Below, piece after piece: positions 48,774-57,285 of a stretch of 64,000 nt of DNA. The notes under the pieces were generated by a model that saw only the letters and a program-made list of their open reading frames with translations, did not search any database and was not told where the DNA came from. Position 1 is the stretch's first letter. Each line of letters opens with the position of its first letter. The DNA lies in NCBI RefSeq assembly GCF_013266755.1, contig NZ_JABRWJ010000004.1:620001-684000 (forward strand), read 5' to 3'. The stretch comes from Pseudaquabacterium terrae. Lineage in GTDB: Bacteria; Pseudomonadota; Gammaproteobacteria; Burkholderiales; Burkholderiaceae_C. Both the position numbers and the translations under genes were made by a program.

Positions 48774-51710
48774 CTACCGTCCGGCGGAGGTCGGCTGCAC
48801 AGCCTGCGTGGCGATCGTGCGCAGCCGCTGGTATTCGAAGCGTGCCGCCAAAGCCGCCAAGCCATGCCCGAGATTCTCGTCGCGCACGGTCATCGCTTCG
48901 ATGGCCTGCTCGATCGCACTGACGTCCAGCCGGCCCAGCGCGTCGGAGAGTGCCTGTCGCAGCGTGCCGGGCAGTGCGGTCAACGAGGCCTGCAGGCGGT
49001 CGTCTTTGACTTCGGGCTCGGGAGGCGGCATGTCGTCCTCGTAGGCATAGCTGATCCGCAGGTGCCGTGCGATCAGCTCCAGCAGCGCCTCCTCGTGGAA
49101 GGGCTTGCGCATGAAGTCGTCGCAGCCGCACGCCAGAACGGCCTGCCGCTCTTCCTCGAAATTGCTGGCCGTCAGCGCCACGATCACGATGCCCGAGCCG
49201 CCGCGTTCGGCCTTGATGCGCCGGGTGGCCTCGCGCCCGTCCATCACCGGCATGCGCATGTCCATGCATACCAGGTGCGGCGCCCATTGCGCGCACGCTT
49301 CGACGGCCTGCAGGCCATTGGCCGCTTCGCGCACCTCGAAACCCAAAGGCTCGAGCAGCCGCGCCAGCAATTGCCGGCCGTGCGGCTTGTCGTCGACCAC
49401 CAGCACGCGCTGCGGCGGCGTGTTCGGCGCCAGGCGCGCGACGCGGCGCTGGGCGCTGATATCGCCGGCCTCGACCACCTGCAGCGGCAGCGTGATGGCG
49501 GCGGTGGTGCCCTCGTGGGGCACGCTGGTGAGCATGAGCTCACCGCCCATCAAGGCCACATAGCTGCGGCTGATGGCCAGGCCGAGCCCCGTGCCTTCGG
49601 CCGCGCGGCGGCCGGCACCTGCCTGGACGAAGGCCTCGCCCAGGCGCTGCAAGTCATCGCCGTCGATACCCACGCCCGAGTCGATGACGGCAAATTTCAG
49701 CCGCCGCGCCGCGCATTCGACACGCAGCCGCACGCGGCCACGCTCGGTGAACTTGATCGCATTGCCCAGCAGGTTGATCAGCACCTGGCGCAGCTTGATC
49801 GCGTCGGCCAGCACCCACTGCGGCGTGTCGCGGTCGATCGACACCTCGAGCGCCAGGCCCTTTTGCCGGGCCGACAGGGAGAACATGGCCCGCAGCTCGT
49901 CGAGCATCGCCATCAGGTCGACGGCGAGCAGCTGAAGCGTGAGCTGGCCGGCGGCCGCCTTTGACGCTTCGAGCACCTCGTTGATCAAGCGGTGCAGGTG
50001 CTCGCCGCTGCTGCGCACGATCTCCAGGTCGTGGCGCGCGCGTTCGCTGAGCGACGGCTCGCGCTGCAGCAGCCGGGTGAATCCGAGCAAGGCGTTGAGC
50101 GGTGAGCGCAGTTCGTGGCTCATGTTGGCGACGAACTCGCTCTTGGCCGTGTTGGCCGCTGCTTCGGCATCGGCGCGGCGCGCCTCCAGCGCGGCGAGCT
50201 CGCGGTGATGCTGCGCCTCGGCGCGAGCGCGCTCGGTCTGGTGGTGCACCTGCATGACCGTCGCGAGGTCCTCTGCCTGCCGCGTTGCCATGGCCTCGCG
50301 AGCGGCCGTCGCGCGCCGCTCGCACACCAGCGCCCGGGCCAGGTCGCCGACCGCCTCGTAATCGCGTGACAGCGCGGCCAGCCATTCGGGCGAAGCGGTG
50401 CGAGCCGCCGCGGCGGCTTCGGATGCGAGCGCGGCTTCGAGCCAGTGGATGGCCGCGCTCGGCGCCGGCGAGCCAGCGGGAACCGGCAGGGCATGCTTGC
50501 GCGCGATCTCCGCATAGGCGCTCAGGCAGTCGGAACGATGAACGCTCGACGAGGAACCCGCGTGCGTGCCCGGCGCGAGCGCTTGCTCGATCGCCGCCAC
50601 CGCCTCGCCGGGCCGGCCGAGCTCGGACAGCGCCCGGGCCTGCCCCGTCAGGCCCTCCATGACCACGATCGGGCTGTCCAGGTGCTGTCCCACGCGCACC
50701 AGCTCCACATGCCAGCGAAGGGCCTCTGGGTGGTCGCCCTGCGCTCGCGCCAGCTGACCCGCCTCGTTGCACACGATGGACCAGTTGCGGTTGTTGCGGG
50801 CCGTCGACAGCTCGATCGCCTCGGCCAGCATCTCCTTGGCCGCATCGAAGCGGCCGAGCCTGCGAAAGCCGCAGGCGACCATGCTGAGCGTGGTGCCGAT
50901 CACCCATGACCGTTCGGTGGTGCGCGCGTGCGCCAGCGCACGCTGCCCCCACTCCAGGCCGAGGTCGGGGCGGTTGAGCGTGTTGAACGCAGTCACCAGA
51001 TTGCTCGAGATCTCCGCGGCGATCAGCGCGTGACCGATGCGCTGCGCCCATTCGTAGGCCGCTTGGTAGTGGGGAACGGAGTCAGCGCCGGATGCGCCCG
51101 ACTGCGACGCCCAGGTGGCCAGGCACCGCTCCGCCATCAGGCACACGGCCGGATCGTCATGGGCCGTGCAGGCCTCGACCGCGGCGCCCCAGCGCAGCCT
51201 GGCCGCGGCGGGATCGACGAAGCCGGCCTCGCGCGCCAGCATCATGTCGACCAGGCGCTGGCGAACCGCTTCGCCGGCGCGCTCGAAGCAGCGCCGGGCT
51301 TCCTCGCGCGCCGCATTTCGCAGCGACACGTCCCCGCCGTATTCCGCGACCAAGGCAGCCACCAGGTGGGCGTCACCCATGCCCACCGCATCGTCGGCCG
51401 CCTCGAAGCGCCGCCGCGCCTGCGCCACCAGCGCGCGGGCCGCCGCCAGGTCCTGGGCCGCGGCTTTCGCTTCGGCCCGCACCAGCATCAATCGACCATC
51501 GAGCGCGGCATATTGCACATCGTCGGATGGCCGTCGGTCGGCGAGCAGCGCCTGCGCCTCTTCGACTCGAACGGCTGCGCGTTGCAGGTTCCAGCGCTCG
51601 TACCACGCCGAGCGCGTCAGCAGTGCCGCGAGCGGGAAGCCCTGCGTGGCCGGCCGCTGCGCGGCCAGGGCCGCGACGGCATCGGCCGAGCCGAAATACT
51701 CGATGTCCAT
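48774..51710 (-). CDS. TPR-containing hybrid histidine kinase (soluble)
   Basis: 978 residues. TPR-like repeats (about 30-460) lead into a coiled coil (470-520), H-box NMSHELRSPLN (His532), HATPase_c (about 635-745), receiver (about 765-880) with Asp817 (VCMDMRMPVMDG) and Lys869 (FMRKPF), and a helical tail (915-970) shared with the paralogue at 42593-45370. No membrane helix or signal peptide: a cytoplasmic sensor, perhaps reading protein partners through the TPRs. An 86-residue protein gene is 29 bases upstream on the same strand, probably one operon. No Hpt domain. Confidence 0.92.
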   Translation of the reverse strand: MDIEYFGSADAVAALAAQRPATQGFPLAALLTRSAWYERWNLQRAAVRVEEAQALLADRRPSDDVQYAALDGRLMLVRAEAKAAAQDLAAARALVAQARRRFEAADDAVGMGDAHLVAALVAEYGGDVSLRNAAREEARRCFERAGEAVRQRLVDMMLAREAGFVDPAAARLRWGAAVEACTAHDDPAVCLMAERCLATWASQSGASGADSVPHYQAAYEWAQRIGHALIAAEISSNLVTAFNTLNRPDLGLEWGQRALAHARTTERSWVIGTTLSMVACGFRRLGRFDAAKEMLAEAIELSTARNNRNWSIVCNEAGQLARAQGDHPEALRWHVELVRVGQHLDSPIVVMEGLTGQARALSELGRPGEAVAAIEQALAPGTHAGSSSSVHRSDCLSAYAEIARKHALPVPAGSPAPSAAIHWLEAALASEAAAAARTASPEWLAALSRDYEAVGDLARALVCERRATAAREAMATRQAEDLATVMQVHHQTERARAEAQHHRELAALEARRADAEAAANTAKSEFVANMSHELRSPLNALLGFTRLLQREPSLSERARHDLEIVRSSGEHLHRLINEVLEASKAAAGQLTLQLLAVDLMAMLDELRAMFSLSARQKGLALEVSIDRDTPQWVLADAIKLRQVLINLLGNAIKFTERGRVRLRVECAARRLKFAVIDSGVGIDGDDLQRLGEAFVQAGAGRRAAEGTGLGLAISRSYVALMGGELMLTSVPHEGTTAAITLPLQVVEAGDISAQRRVARLAPNTPPQRVLVVDDKPHGRQLLARLLEPLGFEVREAANGLQAVEACAQWAPHLVCMDMRMPVMDGREATRRIKAERGGSGIVIVALTASNFEEERQAVLACGCDDFMRKPFHEEALLELIARHLRISYAYEDDMPPPEPEVKDDRLQASLTALPGTLRQALSDALGRLDVSAIEQAIEAMTVRDENLGHGLAALAARFEYQRLRTIATQAVQPTSAGR

Positions 51711-51739
51711 TCCGCCACTCCCATCAAGTGGAGCTCACG

Positions 51740-52000
51740 TCAGCACGCCAGCGTGCGGCCCGGATGCAGCCGTTCCCAAGTCGCGGTGACCACCCGCTCG
51801 GCAGCGGCCACGGCACGCGCCATGTCATCGGACAGCGCCGTGTCATTGCGCGACAGCGTGTCGCGCTGTGCGCTCGACAGCGCCGCGGCCGACTCGCGCA
51901 ACGATTCGATGATCGCCCGCGCCAACGCGCCGCTGCGGTCACGGGCGAGCAGGCGCTTCATGCGCACGACGTCCTCCTCGGTCACGAGCTGAATGGGCAT
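51740..52000 (-). CDS. Small hypothetical protein upstream of the TPR-kinase
   Basis: 86 residues from ATG at 52000, with AGAAG a few bases upstream. Helical and charged (VTEEDVVRMKRLLARDRSGALARAIIESLRESA), with no Cys except the terminal one. Not recognised. It precedes the soluble TPR-kinase by 29 bases and could be its accessory or input partner. Divergent from the PilT-like gene across 156 bases. Confidence 0.6.
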   Translation of the reverse strand: MPIQLVTEEDVVRMKRLLARDRSGALARAIIESLRESAAALSSAQRDTLSRNDTALSDDMARAVAAAERVVTATWERLHPGRTLAC

Positions 52001-52156
52001 GGTTCTTCTCAATGGCGTTGCGACATGCTAGGGCCGCTGTGATCGATATCGCATCGCGGCGTGATGGTTGTTGAACGTTGAGCTTCGTTGAGCCCTGCGG
52101 CCGGGGCTTACCCATAGACTGCCCCGACTCTCCACGCATATTCAGGAAAGCCCAGG

Positions 52157-53251
52157 ATGAACAGGAACACCGCGACGCTGATGCGCGACCTCGTTACCGA
52201 GGTGCTCGACCTCGTCAATTCCGAGCGGACGTTCACCGATATTCACATCGAGCAGGATGCCCCGGTTCGCATCAAGACGCCGCGCGAATGGCAGACGCTG
52301 GGCGAGCCAGTGCTGTTCGAGGAGATGCAGGAACTGCTCAACAGCATCGACTACGAATGGGAGAACCGCCTGCGCAATGGGGCGATCGACCATCCGGTGG
52401 TGCTGACGAAGGCGCGGCTGCGTTGCAATGTCTATCGCACCTGCGGCGGCAAGAAAGTGGTGGTCGCAATCCGGCGCCTGCCGTTGCTGCCGCTGCCGCT
52501 GGACAAGACGGGGCTGCCGCTCTACATCAAGTCGATGTGCGAAGCGGCCAAGGGACTGGTGCTGGTGACCGGCTCCACCGGCGCCGGCAAGACGACGAGC
52601 ACGGCCTCGATGCTCGACTACCTCAATGCCACCCGCAGCGCGCACATCGTCACGATCGAGCAGCCGATCGAATACATGATGACAGAGCGAAAGTCGCTCG
52701 TGTCGCAGAAGGAAGTGGGCAGCGACGTCGTCAGCTTCTCCGCCGGTCTGCGCGAGGCGCTGCGCCAACGCCCGGACGTGATCATGGTCGGCGAAGTGCG
52801 CGACGCCGAGACCGCCGAGACGGTGCTGCATGCAGCGGAGTCCGGTCATCTCGTGTTCGCCACGCTGCACACCTCCAGCGCGATCGGCGCGATCAACAAG
52901 CTGCTGTCGTTCTTTCCGATGGAGCAACGCCTGCAGCGGTCGCAGGCGCTGGCGGACGCCCTGGTGGGCGTGGTGTGCCAGTGCCTGGTGCCGACCGAGC
53001 GCGGCGAGTCCTTCGCGCTGGCCAGCGAGCTGATGTTCAACAACAACCGCCAGGTGTCGCAGTTCATCGCCGCGCCGGAAAAGGCGCATCTGCTCGGGGA
53101 ATTCATGCGGCGCAAGGACGACAACATGTCGCGCACCCTCAACGACGACCTCGCCCGTCTGGTCGCGGCGGGAACCGTGGCGGCGCGCGATGCGCTGCGT
53201 GCGTCGTATGACCGGGCCGAGCTGCAGGACATGATTGCGCGGCCGCGCTGA
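52157..53251 (+). CDS. PilT/PilU-like type IV pilus retraction-type ATPase
   Basis: 364 residues. Walker A GSTGAGKTTS (about 139-148), Asp box/Walker B DVIMVGEVRDAETAETVL and the His box FATLHTSSA are intact, as in PilT. The usual C-terminal AIRNLIRE motif is altered (QVSQFIAAPEK). It would power pilus disassembly from the inner membrane, but R64-type thin pili lack a classical retraction ATPase, so partnership with the pil operon 5 kb away is an inference. RBS AGGAAAG precedes ATG at 52157. It leads a unit with the 128-residue protein. Confidence 0.88.
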   Translation: MNRNTATLMRDLVTEVLDLVNSERTFTDIHIEQDAPVRIKTPREWQTLGEPVLFEEMQELLNSIDYEWENRLRNGAIDHPVVLTKARLRCNVYRTCGGKKVVVAIRRLPLLPLPLDKTGLPLYIKSMCEAAKGLVLVTGSTGAGKTTSTASMLDYLNATRSAHIVTIEQPIEYMMTERKSLVSQKEVGSDVVSFSAGLREALRQRPDVIMVGEVRDAETAETVLHAAESGHLVFATLHTSSAIGAINKLLSFFPMEQRLQRSQALADALVGVVCQCLVPTERGESFALASELMFNNNRQVSQFIAAPEKAHLLGEFMRRKDDNMSRTLNDDLARLVAAGTVAARDALRASYDRAELQDMIARPR

Positions 53252-53275
53252 AGCTTGCGCTTTGGCGAAGTTTCC

Positions 53276-53662
53276 ATGAGCAGCGTCAATCGCATCGGCA
53301 GCCTCAGCCCGTTCATTCCGGTCCAACCGGTCACGCGGGTCGCGCCGAATCAAGGGAAGTCCGGTCGTGACGGCCGGGGGAACACCGCGCCCCAGCCCCA
53401 GGAGTTGGCCGCAACGGGCGACCTGTCTCGCCTGCCCGAACACCTGCGCTTGCAGGGCGCTTCCGCGGCGCCGCAACTGAGCCTGCCGCCATCGACCAGG
53501 CCAGCCCTCGATCCGGCGCGCGCAGCGGCGGCGCCGATCCCGGCCCCGGTGCTCGCCCGGCAGCAGCCGCCTGCCGGCAAGAAGCAAGGCTCGAAGAAGA
53601 CGAAGCGCCGTCAGGCACCGCCGCAGCCCAGCTACCTCAAGCTGGCGCGCCGCGGGCGCTGA
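53276..53662 (+). CDS. Disordered, cysteine-free basic protein of unknown function
   Basis: 128 residues from ATG at 53276, 24 bases after the PilT-like gene. Pro/Ala/Gln-rich, no Cys or Trp, with a Lys/Arg-rich stretch KKQGSKKTKRRQ near residues 102-113 and a basic tail. It is probably unfolded. The basic cluster could bind DNA, RNA or acidic partners; the possibility of a host-targeting signal is noted but unproven. Convergent with the 362-residue protein gene. Confidence 0.45.
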   Translation: MSSVNRIGSLSPFIPVQPVTRVAPNQGKSGRDGRGNTAPQPQELAATGDLSRLPEHLRLQGASAAPQLSLPPSTRPALDPARAAAAPIPAPVLARQQPPAGKKQGSKKTKRRQAPPQPSYLKLARRGR

Positions 53663-53785
53663 ACCAGAGGGTGTAGGCCGGGGCGACATACGCCGTCGGC
53701 CATCTTCAAAACGCTGGCTTGGGCCTTTGTGGTCGATGCCCGGGTCTCTTCGGCCCGAAGGCGCCAGTGGCGAAGTGCGAAGCGC

Positions 53786-54874
53786 TCACCAACCGCGCTC
53801 GTTAGCCCGGTTCAGTGCCCCCAACAGCAGCTGGGCTGTGATGGCCTGGTCCATCACTTTGGAAATCTGGGCGGCCGACGGCTCTTGCCGGTGCCATTCT
53901 TTCGTGCCGGACTGGATGAGGTGATCCTTGACATCCTGGTTCGCATAGAAGTTCTGCAGGCTTTCGACATGGTCGCGTAGATGGGCGGGCACGGAAGCGA
54001 GATCGCTGGCCTTGATGCTCGCCTCCAGCGTCGTCGCAATGCGGCGAAGGGCGCCATTGTTTTCACCCAGCAGTATTCCGTTCCCGGAAGACAGCTTGCT
54101 CTGGACGTCCGACAGGTCGATATCAGACAGCTTGCCCGATTTCTCCAGGAGGATTTCCGTCGCGATCTTGGTGCGCTCGACATTGACTTTCGCGAGGTTC
54201 GCGGCGTCTATTTCAGCGGCCGTGAGGCTGGGGCCGCCCAACTTTCCTATCTGCTGCTTCGCACTGCTTGCCGCTGTCTTGAAGAAGCCCCCGAGATTCT
54301 TGGCAAATTGCTTCGCCGAGTTGGCCTTGCTCGAGCCATTGGACTCCAAGGACACTTCCGTCGGTGCGGTCGACGTCGTGGAGATCGTCGAATTGGTCGA
54401 GATGGTGGACGCGTTGGATGCAGTGGACGCGATCGATGACATCGAATCCTGCCGAATCGGCGTTGGCCGTGGTTTCACCCGGTCGTGTCTCTTGAGCCCG
54501 GGGCCATTTGACAGGAATTGCGGTTCCGTTTGCTGAGGCCCGGCGGCGGAGGGGAATGCAGGCGCGCCCTGCGGTTCCGCCTGCTGAACCTGGGTCCGGT
54601 AGCTCGCCGGATCGGGCATCCTCATCGTCCCGAAGCCCTGGCCCCCTTGCGACATCGCCTGCGATATTGCCTGCAGTTGCCCCAGGGTCATTCTTTGTTG
54701 GGGCGGAAGACTGGCCGAGGTGTTGACCCGCCCGGGCAAGCCGGGGCCGGGTTGTCCGGTCAGGAGGTGCTTGGGTGGCCTGGGTGGCTTGGCTGGCGGC
54801 GCACCCAAGTCGGTCGCTCCAGTCGGCGCCGGACCAACTCTCCAATTGTTGTTGTTGTTGATGCTGTTACCCAT
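53786..54874 (-). CDS. Cysteine-free, proline/serine-rich protein, possible secreted factor
   Basis: 362 residues. N-terminal third (1-125) is Pro/Gly/Gln-rich (PPAKPPRPPKH) and probably disordered. A Ser/Thr/Asn run follows (about 145-170), then a helical C-terminal half (about 185-360: FAKNLGGFFKTAAS, LLEKSGKLSDIDLSDVQSKL). No Cys and no Sec signal. GAGGGGA precedes the ATG at 54874. No family recognised. Cys-free, low-complexity N-termini occur in secreted effectors of several systems, but nothing here proves export. It is 79 bases downstream of the OmpR-like gene on the same strand. Confidence 0.5.
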   Translation of the reverse strand: MGNSINNNNNWRVGPAPTGATDLGAPPAKPPRPPKHLLTGQPGPGLPGRVNTSASLPPQQRMTLGQLQAISQAMSQGGQGFGTMRMPDPASYRTQVQQAEPQGAPAFPSAAGPQQTEPQFLSNGPGLKRHDRVKPRPTPIRQDSMSSIASTASNASTISTNSTISTTSTAPTEVSLESNGSSKANSAKQFAKNLGGFFKTAASSAKQQIGKLGGPSLTAAEIDAANLAKVNVERTKIATEILLEKSGKLSDIDLSDVQSKLSSGNGILLGENNGALRRIATTLEASIKASDLASVPAHLRDHVESLQNFYANQDVKDHLIQSGTKEWHRQEPSAAQISKVMDQAITAQLLLGALNRANERGW

Positions 54875-54953
54875 TTCGATGTCCCCTCAGCCAGAACGCG
54901 CTGCCGCGATGTTGCGCTGCAACAGGCCGGCGCTCGCCGCGCCCGCCGCGCCC

Positions 54954-55718
54954 TCAGGCCTGCATCACCACGGCCCGGTGCGAATCCGCCATCTCGATCC
55001 CGCTGACGCGGTGCCCATGGGCATGCCGCACCTCGCATTGCTCCAGCCGGTAGCCCTGGGCGTAGGTCGTGCGGATCACGACGCCGCGCTCGGGGCTCAG
55101 GCCGATCTTGCGGCGCAGCTTGTAGACGTGCTGCTCGATGGCGCGGCCGGCGATGTCCTTGTCGGCGCCCCAGATCGCCAGGCTGATGGCCTCGCGCGAC
55201 AGGCGCGCACCGGCGTTGGAGAACAGCAGCCAGGCGAGCGCGAACTCGCGCGGCGTCAGCGTCACCGGGACGCCGCGGTCCATCAGCGTGCCGGCGCGCT
55301 TGTCGAGCACGAAGCCGGCAACCTCGGCGCGGGTGCGGCCGGCGTCGGAGGCGCCGCTGCGGCGCAGCACGGCCTTCACGCGGGCGATCAATTCTTGATG
55401 ATCGAAAGGCCTGGCGATGCAGTCATCGGCCCCGGCTTCCAGCGCATCCGCCACCCGCTGCGCGTCCCAGCGCGAGGACAGCAGCAACACCGGCACCGTC
55501 TCGCCGATGCGCGAGCGCAGCCACGACAGCACACCGGCTTCCATCGCCGAGTCGTTGCCGACGTCGACGATCACGAGGTCGATGCCGCCGCGATGGCGCA
55601 GGGCCCGCATCAGCGCGATCTCATGGCGGAAGAGCTCGTAGTCGAGACCGTGCCGTACCAGCAGCTCCGGGAGCTCGGCGGCGAGAAACTCATTGCGGAT
55701 ACAGCATGCGATGTTCAT
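54954..55718 (-). CDS. OmpR-type response regulator with atypical receiver
   Basis: 254 residues from ATG at 55718. The receiver half (about 1-120) retains Asp52 (VIVDVGND) but has no acidic pair (ACCIRNEF) and has Arg103 in place of the conserved Lys (IARPFD). The C-terminal winged helix (about 140-235) is normal: VTLTPREFALAWLLFSNAGARLSREAI and AIEQHVYKLRRKIG. It is downstream of the EAL gene and upstream of the Cys-free 362-residue gene, all on one strand, with a sigma-54-type promoter ahead of it. No bEBP AAA+ domain is present, so it does not itself activate sigma-54. Confidence 0.83.
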   Translation of the reverse strand: MNIACCIRNEFLAAELPELLVRHGLDYELFRHEIALMRALRHRGGIDLVIVDVGNDSAMEAGVLSWLRSRIGETVPVLLLSSRWDAQRVADALEAGADDCIARPFDHQELIARVKAVLRRSGASDAGRTRAEVAGFVLDKRAGTLMDRGVPVTLTPREFALAWLLFSNAGARLSREAISLAIWGADKDIAGRAIEQHVYKLRRKIGLSPERGVVIRTTYAQGYRLEQCEVRHAHGHRVSGIEMADSHRAVVMQA

Positions 55719-55759
55719 TGCTCGGCGCCTTGTGGAAATCGTTGAGGATGTGCTCTCTC

Positions 55760-55775
55760 TGCACAACCTGTGCCA
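55760..55775 (-). promoter_or_regulatory. Sigma-54-type promoter for the OmpR-like regulator gene
   Basis: Reading the minus strand, TGGCACA-N4-GTGCA gives the -24 GG (55774-55773) and -12 GC (55762-55761) exactly 12 bases apart. Predicted start near 55750, about 30 bases before the ATG at 55718. TGGCAC is perfect; the -12 block is TGC. Confidence 0.5.
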
Positions 55776-55853
55776 GCCTCTTCACCGGGGGAGCGGGCCA
55801 TCAAACATTGCGGGTCTGCAAGCTCAAGGGCCGGGGAGCCTTGCAGGCGTGCA

Positions 55854-57119
55854 TCAGGAGGGCTGAACCAGCTGGCCCATGCCGACGCTCAGCGGCTGGC
55901 GCACCGGCGAGCCGGCCAGCAGCATCGGCAGCGCCGCGGCGGGCGCCGGCCGCGCGAAGTAGTAGCCCTGGCACTGGTCGCAGCCCAGCCGGCGCAGGAT
56001 GTCGAGCTGCTCGGCCGTTTCCACGCCCTCGGCGACCGTGGTCAGCCCCAGGTTCTTGGCGAGCTGGATGATCCCCGCGACGATCGTCTCGACCTTGCGG
56101 TCGTGCACGATGCTGCGCACGAAGCTCTGGTCGATCTTCAGCTTGCAGACGGGTAGCTCGCGCAGGTAGCTCAGGCTCGAGTAGCCGGTGCCGAAGTCGT
56201 CCACCGCCAGCCCTACGCCGCTGGCGGCCAGCGCATGCATCTTCGCGAGCGCGTCGTCCATGTTCTCCACCAGCGTGCTCTCGGTGATCTCGAACTCGAT
56301 CAGTCGCGGGTCGATGCGCGCTGCGTCCAGCGTGCCGAGGATCGAGTGGACGAACTCCGGCTGGCCGAACTCGCGCGGCGAGAGGTTCACTGCCATGGGC
56401 ACCGGGCGATGCCCGGCATCGCGCCAGGCGCACATCTGGCGGCATGCCTCGAGGAAGGTCCAGCGGCCCAGCGACACGATGAGCCCGCTGGATTCGGCGA
56501 CCGGAATGAAGTGCGAAGGCGGGATCCACTCGCCGTCGTCGGTGCGCCAGCGCAGCAGCGCCTCCAGCCCGCACACATCCATGCGGCACAGGTCGACCAA
56601 GGGCTGGTAGTGCAGCTCGAACCGGCTTTGCTCGACCGCCGCGCGCAGCCGGTCCTCGAACACCAGGTCGCGCTGCTCGTCGGCCCGCCATTTCGCCAGC
56701 TCGTCGTGCAGGCGCAGGGCCGAATGCTTGATGTGCATGGTCGCCTCCGCCAAGCGGCGGCGCGACCGGCGCGCCGCCGCGCGGGCCCGTTCGCGCTCGG
56801 TGACCTCTTCGACGATCCACAGTGCGCGAGGACTGCCGGTTGCGGCGGCCAGATGGTGCCCCGTCCCGCGCAGCCACAGCTCGCTGCCATCGTCGCGCAC
56901 CAGGTGCTTTTCCGCGCTGTGCGCTCCTTCGCAGCCGCACAGGGCAGGCGCGTGGAACAGCGGCATGCGCCGGCCGACGAGGGTGCCGTGGCCGCTGCCG
57001 ATGAGGCGTTCCAGCCTGCTATTGCAGCGCTCGACGATTCCCGCGTCCGTTACCACCGCCACGCCGACCGCTGCGTTGTCGAACAGCGCGCCGGCGAGGA
57101 TTTTGTCGTTCAGGTTCAT
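55854..57119 (-). CDS. PAS-EAL c-di-GMP phosphodiesterase
   Basis: 421 residues from ATG at 57119 (GGAGG ten bases upstream). An N-terminal PAS domain (about 8-115) has a Cys cluster (LCGCEG), and the EAL domain (about 150-405) is complete: EAL (186-188) within CGLEALLRW, AVNLSPREF, EFEITES, the DDFGTGYSS loop, KIDQSFV and AEGVET. It should hydrolyse c-di-GMP to pGpG, opposing the GGEEF cyclase. No membrane helix. It faces the pil operon divergently across 314 bases and carries its own sigma-54-type promoter. Confidence 0.92.
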   Translation of the reverse strand: MNLNDKILAGALFDNAAVGVAVVTDAGIVERCNSRLERLIGSGHGTLVGRRMPLFHAPALCGCEGAHSAEKHLVRDDGSELWLRGTGHHLAAATGSPRALWIVEEVTERERARAAARRSRRRLAEATMHIKHSALRLHDELAKWRADEQRDLVFEDRLRAAVEQSRFELHYQPLVDLCRMDVCGLEALLRWRTDDGEWIPPSHFIPVAESSGLIVSLGRWTFLEACRQMCAWRDAGHRPVPMAVNLSPREFGQPEFVHSILGTLDAARIDPRLIEFEITESTLVENMDDALAKMHALAASGVGLAVDDFGTGYSSLSYLRELPVCKLKIDQSFVRSIVHDRKVETIVAGIIQLAKNLGLTTVAEGVETAEQLDILRRLGCDQCQGYYFARPAPAAALPMLLAGSPVRQPLSVGMGQLVQPS

Positions 57120-57159
57120 CAATGGGAGCCTCCGCTCGAATGCGTTTGCCCCGAACGAA

Positions 57160-57175
57160 CGCATGGAGCGTGCCA
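57160..57175 (-). promoter_or_regulatory. Sigma-54-type promoter for the EAL gene
   Basis: On the minus strand, TGGCACG-N4-ATGCG places -24 GG at 57174-57173 and -12 GC at 57162-57161 with correct 12-base spacing. Predicted start near 57150, 31 bases before the ATG. The -24 block is perfect; -12 has two changes from TTGCW. Confidence 0.5.
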
Positions 57176-57285
57176 TGCCGCGTGCCGCGCCGCGACGGCC
57201 GGAGGGAGCGGGCGAACCGGACATTCGGAATTGCGAGACCTGCGCGCGGAGGTCTTGCAATTGCGCAAGGCATCGGGTCCGCAAT

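Noticed and set aside
53786-54874. An N-terminal MGNS motif as a possible eukaryote-type myristoylation signal.
   Set aside because: The consensus needs Ser/Thr at position 6, where there is Asn; too weak to call.
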